Assembly: GCA_045632305.1 (NCBI GenBank)
Contig: JAZQWL010000010.1
Coordinates: forward strand, 62,001 to 126,000
DNA: 64,000 nt
From: SVTX01 sp045632305
Lineage (GTDB): Bacteria; Bacillota; Clostridia; Oscillospirales; CAG-272
Direction: 5' to 3'
Shown here: piece after piece, positions 6,994-16,829 of the stretch
How positions within the stretch are numbered: position 1 is the first letter of the stretch
Layout: each line of letters starts with the position of its first letter
The notes under the pieces: model-generated
Database searches by the model: none
Seen by the model: only the letters and a program-made list of their open reading frames with translations
Told to the model about the DNA's origin: nothing
Made by a program: the position numbers and the translations under genes

Positions 6994-8421
6994 ATGCTGA
7001 AATATAAAATTCTTCCCGAAGCAGACTCGGAATTAATAATTAAATATACGAACAGAATTTTCAAAATGAATCAGGCGAAGAGGGACGCGGGGTACACACC
7101 GAGGTGCCACGTAATTACCTTCGGATGTCAGCAGAATGTGGCGGACAGCGAAAAGCTTACGGGCATGTGCGTTGCTATGGGATATACTCCCTGCGATGAT
7201 CCCGAGGATGCGGACATTATTCTCGCCAATACCTGTGCGGTGCGTGAGCATGCCGAGAAGAAGGCGCTCTCGACCATCGGTCAGTTCAAGCATATCAAGG
7301 CAAGAAAACCCGACCTTATCATCGGCGTTTGCGGTTGCATGGTAACGCAGGAGCACAGAAAGAACGATATTAAATTCAGATACCCTTACGTGGATTTCGT
7401 TTTCGGTACGTCGTCGATACACCGCCTGCCGCAGCTCATCTGCGATAGGTTGGACAAGCAGAAGAGAATATACTGTCCCGAGGAGACGGAATATCTCGTA
7501 GCCGAGGGCCTGCCCATTAATCGCGAGTCCGACTACCGAGCGTGGGTTTCCATTATGTACGGCTGCAACAACTTCTGCACGTATTGTATCGTGCCTTACG
7601 TTCGCGGACGTGAGAGAAGCCGCCGCCCCGAGGACATTATTGACGAGGTTCGTGACTTGGTTGCGCGTGGATATAAGGACATCACCCTTCTAGGTCAGAA
7701 CGTAAACTCCTATGGTAAGGATGCTAAGGGTGAGGACGGAGAATCCTATGATTTTGCCGATCTTCTTGCCGACCTTGACAAGATCGAGGGTGATTATCAT
7801 CTTCACTTTATGACAAGCCACCCGAAGGACGCGTCACGAAAGCTTATTGACGTTATGGCATCTTCGAAGCATATTGCCCGTCAGTTCCACCTGCCCATGC
7901 AGTCGGGAAGTGACGTGATACTAAAGAAAATGAACCGTCATTACGATAGAGAAAAGTATCTTGCGACCGTGGATTATCTTTATGAGAAGATTCCCGACGT
8001 CACGATCACCTCGGATATTATCGTGGGCTTCCCGGGGGAGACGGAGGAAGACTTTGCGGGAACGCTTGAGATGATCGAGCGCGTTCGTTTCGATATGATA
8101 TACTCCTTTATTTTCTCGCCGAGAAAGGGAACTCCCGCATCAGAAATGGAGGATCCCGCCACCGACAAGGAGAAGGGCGAGAGATTCAACCGCTTGCTTG
8201 AAGCCCAAAACAAGATCGGATACGAGAAGAATCAGACGCTTGTAGGACAGAGGATACGAGTTCTTTGCGACGGACGTAGCAAGAATAATCCCGACGTGTT
8301 CTGCGGAAGAACCGAGGGCAACAAGATAGTCCTTTTCGACGGCTCGGATGAGGATACGGGCAATTTCGTGGAGCTTAAAATAACTCGCGCGGATACTTTT
8401 GCGCTTTACGGTGAAAAATAA
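6994..8421 (+). CDS. miaB: tRNA-2-methylthio-N6-dimethylallyladenosine synthase MiaB
   Basis: A radical-SAM methylthiotransferase that converts i6A37 to ms2i6A37 in tRNAs reading UNN codons. The N-terminal domain has the three cluster cysteines (about residues 45, 81 and 115); the radical-SAM motif CNNFCTYC is near 191-198, and a TRAM-like RNA-binding domain ends the 475-residue protein. The start at 6994 has a GAGGAG Shine-Dalgarno six bases upstream; an in-frame ATG at 6955 lacks one. It leads an operon with ylbF, mutS and mutL, a grouping common in Clostridia. Confidence 0.96.
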   Translation: MLKYKILPEADSELIIKYTNRIFKMNQAKRDAGYTPRCHVITFGCQQNVADSEKLTGMCVAMGYTPCDDPEDADIILANTCAVREHAEKKALSTIGQFKHIKARKPDLIIGVCGCMVTQEHRKNDIKFRYPYVDFVFGTSSIHRLPQLICDRLDKQKRIYCPEETEYLVAEGLPINRESDYRAWVSIMYGCNNFCTYCIVPYVRGRERSRRPEDIIDEVRDLVARGYKDITLLGQNVNSYGKDAKGEDGESYDFADLLADLDKIEGDYHLHFMTSHPKDASRKLIDVMASSKHIARQFHLPMQSGSDVILKKMNRHYDREKYLATVDYLYEKIPDVTITSDIIVGFPGETEEDFAGTLEMIERVRFDMIYSFIFSPRKGTPASEMEDPATDKEKGERFNRLLEAQNKIGYEKNQTLVGQRIRVLCDGRSKNNPDVFCGRTEGNKIVLFDGSDEDTGNFVELKITRADTFALYGEK

Positions 8422-8447
8422 TAGAAAAAGAATTGAGGTAAACTTAA

Positions 8448-8831
8448 ATGAGTATATATGCAATTGCAAAAGAACTTGGCGAGGCGATCGCTGAGGACGC
8501 AAGAATGGTAAGAATGAAGGCGGCGAAGGCGGCTTACGAATCGAGCGGCGAGATCGCGGTGCTTCTTACGGAATACAGCATTCAGAGAGAGGCGCTTACA
8601 AGCATCGGTGACGAGGGCGGCGAGATAAATACCGACGCTATTACACGCATTCAGGACCGTCTTGACGAGATCTATGATAAGATCACGACGAATCCTCTCT
8701 TTATTGAGCTTGACGAGGCGCAGACCGCGGTTAACGAGCTTATGGAGAACGTAAACAATATTATCAAGTATAATGCGACGGGTGAATCCCCCTGCACACA
8801 CGACTGCTCCACTTGTGGCGGTTGTCAGTAA
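8448..8831 (+). CDS. YlbF/YmcA family protein (RicF-like) with C-terminal cysteines
   Basis: A 127-residue, mostly helical protein of the YlbF/YmcA family. In Bacillus subtilis RicF (YlbF), RicA (YmcA) and RicT form a complex carrying [4Fe-4S] clusters that controls RNase Y specificity. The C-terminus here has Cys at 116, 120, 123 and 126 (ending CSTCGGCQ), fitting cluster binding. It lies between miaB and mutS. An rny gene is about 11 kb away in the window, but a link is only inferred. Confidence 0.83.
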   Translation: MSIYAIAKELGEAIAEDARMVRMKAAKAAYESSGEIAVLLTEYSIQREALTSIGDEGGEINTDAITRIQDRLDEIYDKITTNPLFIELDEAQTAVNELMENVNNIIKYNATGESPCTHDCSTCGGCQ

Positions 8832-8863
8832 TTTAAATTCCGAATTTTAGGAGGAACACGAAT

Positions 8864-11455
8864 ATGACTCCAATGATGGAGCAATATTTTGAGGTTAAAA
8901 ATAATTATAAGGACTGTCTTCTGTTCTACCGTCTCGGCGACTTCTACGAGATGTTCTTTGACGATGCAATCGTGGCGTCAAGAGAGCTTGAGCTGACGCT
9001 TACGGGAAGAGATTGCGGTGAGGCCGAGAGAGCGCCCATGTGCGGCGTTCCGTTCCATTCGGTCGATACCTACATAGGCAGACTTATCGAAAAGGGATAT
9101 AAGATTGCTATTTGCGAGCAGATGGAGGATCCTTCTCTTGCGAAGGGACTCGTTCGCCGTGACGTGACGAGAATTATCTCCAAGGGCACGCTTATAGAGT
9201 CAAATCTTCTTACGGATAAAAAGAATAATTTCCTCTCTGCAATTTACGTAGGAGAGTACGATATCGGTGTTTGCTTCTGCGATATTTCAACCGCGGAGGT
9301 GTTTGCAACGTCATTTTCGGGTAATGACGCCGAGGGCGCGCTGATCAACGAGCTTGCGGCATATTCTCCCGTCGAGGTGGTTATAAATCTTGCAAAGAGC
9401 AAGAGCGAGGCGATCGCGGACTTTGCTATGGGTAGACTTGGCGCCACTTTTGTAGACAATCAACCGTCGAGATTCGAATACGGTGTGGGACTTGAGCTTG
9501 CAAGAAAGCATTTTGCCGAAAATTCCAAGGAGAATGATTTTGACGACAGAGCGGTGGTTTGCGCTCTCGGAGGTCTTCTCGACTATATATACGAAACACA
9601 GAAAAAGGACATTTCCTACATAAATAAGCTGACGGTCTATACGGGCGGTCAGTATATGCAGATGGACGCGAACACAAGACGAAACCTTGAGCTTTGCGAG
9701 TCCATGAGAAGCAAGGAAAAGCGAGGAACGCTTCTTTGGGTGCTTGACAAGACCAAGAGTGCGATGGGCGGCAGACTTATCCGCAAATGGATCGAGCGTC
9801 CGCTTATTTCCGCGGCGGAGATCAAGCTTCGTCAGGGCGCGGTTGAGGAATTGTACAACAACTTCATGCTCCGTGAGGAAATGGGCGAGATCTTCTCAAA
9901 CGTGCTTGACCTTGAGCGACTTATCACAAGAATCGTTTACGGAACTGCCAACGCAAAGGATCTTCGCGCAGTTGCCAATACGATCAAGGTGTTGCCCGAG
10001 CTTCGCCGTTTGATCGAGGGCTGTAAGAGTGAAGAAATGTTCCGTCTTTACAGCGAGCTTGACACTCTTGAGGACATTTTCGAGCTTATCGATACGGCTA
10101 TCGTCGACGAGCCGCCATTCTCTGTTCGCGAGGGCGGTATGATCCGCGACGGCTACAATTCTCAGGTCGATGAATTCAGAGTTGCGGTATTCCACGGCGA
10201 TGAGTGGAGAGAGAGAATTCTCGAATCGGAGAGGGAAGCGACGGGAATAAAGAATCTCAAGATCGGATATAACAAGGTGTTCGGCTACTTTATTGAGGTT
10301 ACGAAGTCCCAGATAGATATGGTTCCCGACCGTTACATTAGAAAGCAGACGCTTTCGAACTGTGAAAGATACATTACCGAGGAGCTCAAGGATATGGAAT
10401 CCACGATCCTTGGCGCATCGGACAAGCTCTCGTCCCTTGAGTATGAGATCTTTTCCGAGATCAGAAACAAGGTGGCTGATGCCAGCGCAAGAATTCAGTC
10501 TGCCGCGGCTATAATTGCGGCTTGCGACGTTTATCTTTCTTTAGCGAGCGTTGCCGCCAAGAACAGATACGTTCGTCCGAAGATAAATACGGGCCCCGAA
10601 ATTGAAATCAAGGACGGACGCCACCCTGTGGTTGAGCAGTTCGTTCGCGATACGTATTTCGTTCCCAACGATACAAAGCTCAATCTCACAGATACAAGAC
10701 TTATGCTCATCACGGGCCCCAATATGGCGGGTAAATCTACGTATATGAGACAGGTTGCGCTCATCGTTCTTATGGCGCAGATCGGCTCCTTCGTTCCCGC
10801 GAGTGAGGCAACGGTCGGTGTTGTGGATAAGATATTTACAAGAGTCGGCGCATCTGACGACTTGGCTTCGGGACAGTCTACGTTCATGCTTGAAATGACC
10901 GAGGTTGCATACATTCTCAAAAATGCAACGAGAAACAGTCTTATCATTTACGACGAGGTAGGCCGCGGCACTTCCACGTTTGACGGCATGAGTATCGCGC
11001 GCGCTATCGTTGAATATACGGCAAGTAAAAAGATTGGTGCAAAGACGCTTTTTGCGACTCACTATCACGAGTTAACTTCAATGGAAGAAGAATTTGACGG
11101 CATAGTCAATTACAATATTGCGGCAAAGAAGCGCGGCGACGGAATTACGTTCCTTCGCAAGATCGTTCGCGGCTCGACCGACGATTCCTACGGTATCGAC
11201 GTAGCAAAGCTTGCGGGTGTGCCGAATGAGGTTATCAAGCGCGCACGCGAGGTTCTGCAGAACGTTGAGGCAAGCGCGAAGAATCTCTCGCTTGTTGAAA
11301 AGAAGGAAGAGGTTGCGCTTGACGATAGCGTGATCACACTTGAGGACGTAATAAATCAGCAGATCATCGACGAGCTTAAAAATACAGATATAAATACGCT
11401 CTCACCGTATGAGTGTATGACTCTTCTTTTCAACTTGAAGAAACGGCTCGGATAA
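8864..11455 (+). CDS. mutS: DNA mismatch repair protein MutS
   Basis: 863 residues, the normal MutS size. The mismatch-reading Phe-x-Glu sits in GDFYEMF near residue 26. The ATPase has Walker A GPNMAGKST at 618-626 and Walker B YDEVGRGTSTFDG. It recognises mispairs and small loops and hands on to MutL, which is encoded next. A GGAGG Shine-Dalgarno lies 9 bp before the ATG. It is in the middle of the miaB-tldE operon. Confidence 0.98.
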   Translation: MTPMMEQYFEVKNNYKDCLLFYRLGDFYEMFFDDAIVASRELELTLTGRDCGEAERAPMCGVPFHSVDTYIGRLIEKGYKIAICEQMEDPSLAKGLVRRDVTRIISKGTLIESNLLTDKKNNFLSAIYVGEYDIGVCFCDISTAEVFATSFSGNDAEGALINELAAYSPVEVVINLAKSKSEAIADFAMGRLGATFVDNQPSRFEYGVGLELARKHFAENSKENDFDDRAVVCALGGLLDYIYETQKKDISYINKLTVYTGGQYMQMDANTRRNLELCESMRSKEKRGTLLWVLDKTKSAMGGRLIRKWIERPLISAAEIKLRQGAVEELYNNFMLREEMGEIFSNVLDLERLITRIVYGTANAKDLRAVANTIKVLPELRRLIEGCKSEEMFRLYSELDTLEDIFELIDTAIVDEPPFSVREGGMIRDGYNSQVDEFRVAVFHGDEWRERILESEREATGIKNLKIGYNKVFGYFIEVTKSQIDMVPDRYIRKQTLSNCERYITEELKDMESTILGASDKLSSLEYEIFSEIRNKVADASARIQSAAAIIAACDVYLSLASVAAKNRYVRPKINTGPEIEIKDGRHPVVEQFVRDTYFVPNDTKLNLTDTRLMLITGPNMAGKSTYMRQVALIVLMAQIGSFVPASEATVGVVDKIFTRVGASDDLASGQSTFMLEMTEVAYILKNATRNSLIIYDEVGRGTSTFDGMSIARAIVEYTASKKIGAKTLFATHYHELTSMEEEFDGIVNYNIAAKKRGDGITFLRKIVRGSTDDSYGIDVAKLAGVPNEVIKRAREVLQNVEASAKNLSLVEKKEEVALDDSVITLEDVINQQIIDELKNTDINTLSPYECMTLLFNLKKRLG

Positions 11456-11490
11456 TGAAAATGAAAAATTACAGAAGGGAGGAAATTTAA

Positions 11491-13587
11491 ATGGGTGTAA
11501 TCAATCAGCTGTCCTTTGACGTTGCGAATCTTATCGCGGCGGGAGAGGTAGTCGACAGACCTGCGTCGGCAATAAAGGAGCTTATGGAAAACTCCATTGA
11601 CGCGGGGGCTAAAAGAATAACTGTTGAAATAAAGAACGGTGGCGTTACGTTTATGCGAGTATCCGACGACGGCTGCGGCATGGAGCCCGAGGATCTGCCC
11701 GTGGCGATTCTCCGCCACGCGACGAGTAAAATTTCCTCTGCGGAGGATCTTGACGGGATCGTTACGCTCGGCTTTCGCGGTGAAGCGTTGGCGGCGATAT
11801 CCGCAGTATCAAAAATAAGAATTATCTCAAAATGCAGAGAAAACCCCATGGGTGCCGTTCTTGACGTTCATTACGGCGAGATTTTGGGGCTCAACGAGCA
11901 GGGCGCGTCAAACGGCACGACCATTATCGTCGAGGAGCTTTTCTCAAACGTTCCCGCAAGAAGAAAGTTTTTAAAGAGAGATATTACAGAGAGCAGTTTT
12001 GTCGGCACGAACGTCGAGAAAATCGCGCTCTCTCACCCCGAGATCGCTATAAGATACATTGCAGACGGCCAGGTCAAGCTTGAAACCGCAGGCGACGGCA
12101 ATCTCAAAAATACGATCTATGCGGTTTACGGCAAGGATTTTTCGCAAAAGCTCATACCCGTCGATATGGAATATGACGGAATAAGAGTTTCGGGCTTTAT
12201 CGGTCGTTCCGATAACGTCAAGGGTAACCGTGGCGGCGAGAACTTTTATATAAATAATCGCTTTATCAAGAGCAAGACCGCGACGGCGGCGATAGAGCAG
12301 GCGTATTCCTCTTATATGCCGAGCGAAAAATTCCCCGTGTGCGTGCTTTTCATCGAGCTGTCCCCGGGGCGTGTTGACGTAAACGTGCATCCTGCAAAGC
12401 TCGAGGTCAAATTCTCGAACGAAAAGCCCGTGTTCGAGGCGGTTTATTATGCGGTAAAGCAGGCGCTTGAATCAAGCGCGTACCGTCCCGAAATTTTCAA
12501 AGCACCCGAGAGAAAAAATACTCTTGCGGCATCACAGCTTGAGGTTTCGGTTGAACGTGGCGAGTCGCAGAAGAAAAATCAGATGTCCATCGACTTTGTA
12601 ACGCAGAGCGGTAACGGTGGATTCCATAAAATGAGCGCGGCTGATTACGTAAATACTTACGTAAACGGAGGCAGAACGCCGACACCCACTCCCGCTCCCT
12701 CGCCAAAGGCGGAGCAGAGACCTGCTCCCGTGCCCACACCTGCATTTAAGGTCGAAGAGACGAAGGAGCGCGTGAGCGCGCCCGTGTACACGGAACGCGT
12801 GGCAAGTGTTCAGAGGGTGATCCCGAAGGAGGATAGCTCCGTAAGTAATTCAAAGCCGAGCGAGGTCATCCCGTCCTACGAAAGCTATATTAAGCAATCA
12901 ACGGCAGAGAAAGAGAAGACACCCACGGTAAAAAAGATGCCCGAGCCGAGTGTTGCGACCGCTCCGCTTGTTGATACGGAGAACGTTCAGAGCGTATCGA
13001 ACGGTAAAACGAGCTGGAGATATATCGGAGAGGCGTTCAATTCGTATATTATATGCGAGTTTGATGAGAAGCTTCTTATAATAGACAAGCACGCGGCGCA
13101 CGAGAGAATCCTATTTGAGGAGCTCAAGGCGAATATGTATCGCGCGGAGGGCTCGTCGCAGATACTCATGCTCCCCATCGAGGTCATGCTTATGAGCGAT
13201 GAGATACAGTGTCTTGAGCAGTACCGCTCCGAGATCGAGGCGGTCGGATTTTCCTTTGAAAGCGCGAGAAATACTGTGTTCGTAACCGAAATTCCCACGG
13301 GCATCGAGACCGAGGACGTTGCGAACTTTATGGCAGTTATAGCTGAGCGTCTTCGTGACGGAACGGGAAATATTGAGATCACAAGAAATCTCCTCTTTGA
13401 GCGCGCGCTTTATCAGGCATCCTGCAAGGCGGCTATCAAGGCGGGCAGGGAATACACGAAGGATTACAATCTCTGGATAATCCGAAAGCTTATGGAAATT
13501 CCCGACATTACGGTCTGTCCTCACGGTCGTCCCGTGGCGATGACGTTCTCGAAGAGCAATATGGACCGTCAATTTGAAAGAACTTAA
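11491..13587 (+). CDS. mutL: DNA mismatch repair protein MutL (endonuclease type)
   Basis: 698 residues. The N-terminal GHKL ATPase has ELMENSIDAGA, DNGCGM-like DDGCGM and GFRGEAL. A Pro/Ser/Thr/Glu-rich linker spans about residues 350-505. The C-terminal domain has DKHAAHERILFEE, which fits the nicking-site pattern DQHA(X)2E(X)4E, and CPHGRP. It is therefore the endonuclease-type MutL of organisms without MutH. It starts 35 bp after mutS. Confidence 0.97.
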   Translation: MGVINQLSFDVANLIAAGEVVDRPASAIKELMENSIDAGAKRITVEIKNGGVTFMRVSDDGCGMEPEDLPVAILRHATSKISSAEDLDGIVTLGFRGEALAAISAVSKIRIISKCRENPMGAVLDVHYGEILGLNEQGASNGTTIIVEELFSNVPARRKFLKRDITESSFVGTNVEKIALSHPEIAIRYIADGQVKLETAGDGNLKNTIYAVYGKDFSQKLIPVDMEYDGIRVSGFIGRSDNVKGNRGGENFYINNRFIKSKTATAAIEQAYSSYMPSEKFPVCVLFIELSPGRVDVNVHPAKLEVKFSNEKPVFEAVYYAVKQALESSAYRPEIFKAPERKNTLAASQLEVSVERGESQKKNQMSIDFVTQSGNGGFHKMSAADYVNTYVNGGRTPTPTPAPSPKAEQRPAPVPTPAFKVEETKERVSAPVYTERVASVQRVIPKEDSSVSNSKPSEVIPSYESYIKQSTAEKEKTPTVKKMPEPSVATAPLVDTENVQSVSNGKTSWRYIGEAFNSYIICEFDEKLLIIDKHAAHERILFEELKANMYRAEGSSQILMLPIEVMLMSDEIQCLEQYRSEIEAVGFSFESARNTVFVTEIPTGIETEDVANFMAVIAERLRDGTGNIEITRNLLFERALYQASCKAAIKAGREYTKDYNLWIIRKLMEIPDITVCPHGRPVAMTFSKSNMDRQFERT

Positions 13588-13644
13588 AACAAAATTAAGC
13601 CGCCGCATTGGTCTGCGGCAGGCGAAAAATATAGGAGCAAAGTT

Positions 13645-14781
13645 ATGTTTGAACTTTTAGCACAGGACGGACGCGCTCGTCGCGGCGTCCTTCACACGGT
13701 ACACGGTGATATTCAGACTCCCGTGTTTATGAACGTTGGCACTTGCGCGGCAATCAAGGGCGGTGTTTCTACAATGGAGCTTCGCGAAATTGACTGTCAG
13801 GTCGAGCTTTCCAACACATATCACTTACACATTCGTCCCGGTGACAAGCTCATTTATGAGATGGGCGGTCTTCATAAGTTTATGAACTGGGACAAGCCCA
13901 TCCTTACCGACTCGGGTGGATTCCAAGTGTTTTCTTTAGCGCAGCTTCGTAAGATCACCGAGGAGGGCGTAAGATTCCAAAGCCACGTTGACGGTAAGAG
14001 AATCTTCATGGGCCCTGAGGAGAGCATGCAGATCCAGTCAAACCTTGCGTCCACGATCGCGATGGCGTTTGACGAATGCATCGAAAACCCCGCGCCCTAT
14101 CAGTACGTAAGAAATTCAATCGACAGAACGACTCGCTGGCTGCAGCGTTGCCGTATTGAGATGGACCGTCTCAATTCCTTGCCCGAGACTATCAATAAGA
14201 ATCAGATGCTTTTCGGTATTAACCAGGGCGGAACGTACGAGGATCTTCGTATCGAGCATATGCAGAGAATTTCGGAAATTCCTTGCGAGGGTTATGCTCT
14301 CGGCGGTCTTGCGGTTGGTGAGGAGACCGAGGATATGTACAGAATTATTGACGCGGTTGAGCCCTTTATGCCCAAGGACAAGCCCAGATACCTTATGGGC
14401 GTAGGTACACCCTGCAATATTCTTGAGGCGGTTCACATGGGCGTTGATTTCTTCGACTGCGTAATGCCCTCGAGAAACGCGCGTCACGGAAACCTCTTTA
14501 CGTGGGAAGGAAAGATGAATATTTGTAACGAAAAGTACGCAAAGGATCCCCGTCCGATCTCCCACTCCTGCGACTGTCCTGCTTGCAGAAATTACAGCCG
14601 CTCCTACATTCGTCATCTTATCAAGGCGAAGGAGGCGCTCGGTATGCGTCTTGCGGTTGTTCACAATCTCTATTTCTACAACAATCTTATGAAGAAGATA
14701 AGAGAAGCGCTTGACGGCGGTTACTTTGAGGCGTTCTACCAGAAGTATCATATCGCACTCGGCGAGCGCAACCCCGATTAA
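13645..14781 (+). CDS. tgt: Queuine tRNA-ribosyltransferase
   Basis: Exchanges G34 for preQ1 in tRNAs with GUN anticodons. The substrate motif DSGGFQVFS, the GGLAVGE loop and the zinc site CDCPACRNYSRSYIRHL (C-x-C-x2-C...H) are all present; 378 residues is typical. It sits 57 bp after mutL with a GGAG Shine-Dalgarno. With miaB in the same operon it makes this partly a tRNA anticodon-loop modification operon. Confidence 0.97.
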   Translation: MFELLAQDGRARRGVLHTVHGDIQTPVFMNVGTCAAIKGGVSTMELREIDCQVELSNTYHLHIRPGDKLIYEMGGLHKFMNWDKPILTDSGGFQVFSLAQLRKITEEGVRFQSHVDGKRIFMGPEESMQIQSNLASTIAMAFDECIENPAPYQYVRNSIDRTTRWLQRCRIEMDRLNSLPETINKNQMLFGINQGGTYEDLRIEHMQRISEIPCEGYALGGLAVGEETEDMYRIIDAVEPFMPKDKPRYLMGVGTPCNILEAVHMGVDFFDCVMPSRNARHGNLFTWEGKMNICNEKYAKDPRPISHSCDCPACRNYSRSYIRHLIKAKEALGMRLAVVHNLYFYNNLMKKIREALDGGYFEAFYQKYHIALGERNPD

Positions 14782-14782
14782 A

Positions 14783-15448
14783 ATGATAAATTACGTAATC
14801 TTTGATATGGACGGCACGCTTCTTGATACGGAGAAGCTCTTCCGCCGTTCGTGGATAGAAATAAGCAACGAGTACGGCTTGAGCGACGGAGAGCGTTTTT
14901 ACGAGCTTGTCGCAGGACGTCCTGCCGAGGTGTTAAAGCAAAGATTTGCGGAAACCTACGGAGAGGAAATAGACTACGATGAGTTTATTTCGGTAAGGAG
15001 AAAAAGATTCTCTTCCTTTATCGAGGAGAATGTTCCGCTCAAGAGGTATTGTATCGAGATCCTTGAATATTTGAAGGGGCAGGGTATAAAAATCGCCTTG
15101 GCTACCTCGACTACGTTTGATTTAGCAAAGAGAAACCTTGAATTTGCGGGGATATATAAATATTTCGATGCGATAGTTACGGGTGATGATGTAGAGAATG
15201 GCAAGCCCGCGCCCGACATTTTTCTGCTTGCGGCGGAGAGGTTAGGCGCGAAGCATTCCGAGGCGGTGATTGTTGAGGACACGTATAACGGTCTTCGGGG
15301 CGCGTACGCCGCGGGAATTCGCGGTATTATGGTCATTGACGGTCAGCCGCCAAATGAAGAAACACACGCGATCACGGTCGCGGAGTGTGAAGATCTTAAT
15401 CAGGTTTTAAACTATATAAAAACACACAAAGGAGACGGAAGAAAATGA
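14783..15448 (+). CDS. HAD-superfamily hydrolase (beta-phosphoglucomutase/phosphatase-like)
   Basis: A 221-residue HAD protein with motif I DMDGTLLDTEKL (nucleophile Asp and acid/base Asp), a helical cap, motif II with ATST, and motif III/IV around VEDTYNG. The set is typical of subfamily IA phosphatases and beta-phosphoglucomutases; the substrate is open. The start at 14783, one base after the tgt stop, fits the family's N-terminus; the longer frame from 14711 lies inside tgt. Confidence 0.86.
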   Translation: MINYVIFDMDGTLLDTEKLFRRSWIEISNEYGLSDGERFYELVAGRPAEVLKQRFAETYGEEIDYDEFISVRRKRFSSFIEENVPLKRYCIEILEYLKGQGIKIALATSTTFDLAKRNLEFAGIYKYFDAIVTGDDVENGKPAPDIFLLAAERLGAKHSEAVIVEDTYNGLRGAYAAGIRGIMVIDGQPPNEETHAITVAECEDLNQVLNYIKTHKGDGRK

Positions 15449-16827
15449 TAATTTCTAAGCTTCTTGCAGAAGAGGTGCTTGCGTGCGCAATGTCCACGGG
15501 CGCCGATTTCGCCGAAATTTATGCGGAAAAGACGAGAAATAACTCTGTCGGCTTTCTTGACGGAAAGATCGAGGACGTAACGGACAACACGGTTTCGGGC
15601 GTCGGTATCCGCGCATTCCTTGGTACAAGAACGGTTTACGCGACAACGACCGATTTCTCCCGCGCGGGACTTATCCGTTGCGCGCAGACGGTAGCGGACG
15701 CTATGGGTCAGTCAAGAGCGCAGGTGCAGATCAATCTCGCCGAGAGAATTTTCGGGGATATTCATCCTGTAAAGGTAGTTCCCGCAAGCACACCCATGAA
15801 GGAGCGCACAGACCTTTTGAAGGCGGCTTGCTTTGCCGCAAAGGAAACCGATGAGAAGATAAAGCAGGTATCCGGTCGCCTTCTCTCTGTTGATCATAAC
15901 ATCCTTATCTGCAACAGTGATGGGCTTTACACTACCGACAGACACGTAAGAACGAGAATGTCCGTATCCGCGGTTGCATCCAACGGAAGCGAAAATCAGT
16001 CGGGCTTCTACGGCCCCGGCAGAGGCATGGGACTTGAGGTGTTTGATCTTATCTCCCCCGAATATATTGGTAAGAGAGCGGCAAATCAGGCGCTCGTTAA
16101 CCTCAGAGCCGATTACTGTCCTGCAGGACAGATGACGGTTGCCATTGAAAACGGCTTTGGCGGTGTTATTTTTCACGAGGCGTGCGGACACTCTCTTGAA
16201 GCGACAAGCGTAGCGACGGGTCGCTCCCAGATGGCGGGCAAGCTCGGTCAGATGGTTGCAAATCCCAAGGTTACGGCAATTGATGACGGCACTATCCCGA
16301 ACGCGTGGGGCTCTGTTAACATCGACGATGAGGGCAACCCTACACAGAGAAACGTGCTTATTGAAAACGGTGTTCTCAAGGGCTATATGATCGACCGTCT
16401 CGGATCTCGCAGAATGGGAATGGCTATGACAGGTAACTCCCGTCGTGAAAGCTACGCGTACGAGCCCACGAGCCGTATGACTAATACTTATATTGCAAAC
16501 GGAACTGATAAGAATGAAGACATTATTGCGTCCATTGAATACGGTCTTTACTGTAAATCCATGGGTGGCGGCTCTGTAAACCCCTTGACGGGCGACTTTA
16601 ATTTCTCCGTAAGTGAGGGTTATATTGTACGTAACGGCGTTATCTGCGAGCCCGTTCGCGGCGCATCTCTTATCGGTACGGGTTCACAGATCCTTAAGGA
16701 CATTGACATGGTAGGTCAGAATATGGAAACAGGTCAGGGCATGTGCGGCTCTGCGAGCGGTAGCGTTCCTACCGACGTAGGTCAGCCCCTCATTCGCGTT
16801 TCCAAGATTACGGTAGGAGGTAGATAA
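15445..16827 (+). CDS. tldD: TldD metalloprotease subunit
   Basis: A 460-residue TldD protein with the zinc motif HEACGH at residues 244-249 and the family C-terminus with GQGMCGSASGS. TldD and TldE form a heterodimeric protease that cuts unfolded or modified peptides. The ATG overlaps the HAD gene stop by 4 bp and tldE follows after 2 bp, so the three are co-translated. No RiPP precursor is visible nearby, so housekeeping proteolysis is likelier than peptide maturation. Confidence 0.94.
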   Translation: MIISKLLAEEVLACAMSTGADFAEIYAEKTRNNSVGFLDGKIEDVTDNTVSGVGIRAFLGTRTVYATTTDFSRAGLIRCAQTVADAMGQSRAQVQINLAERIFGDIHPVKVVPASTPMKERTDLLKAACFAAKETDEKIKQVSGRLLSVDHNILICNSDGLYTTDRHVRTRMSVSAVASNGSENQSGFYGPGRGMGLEVFDLISPEYIGKRAANQALVNLRADYCPAGQMTVAIENGFGGVIFHEACGHSLEATSVATGRSQMAGKLGQMVANPKVTAIDDGTIPNAWGSVNIDDEGNPTQRNVLIENGVLKGYMIDRLGSRRMGMAMTGNSRRESYAYEPTSRMTNTYIANGTDKNEDIIASIEYGLYCKSMGGGSVNPLTGDFNFSVSEGYIVRNGVICEPVRGASLIGTGSQILKDIDMVGQNMETGQGMCGSASGSVPTDVGQPLIRVSKITVGGR

Positions 16828-16829
16828 TA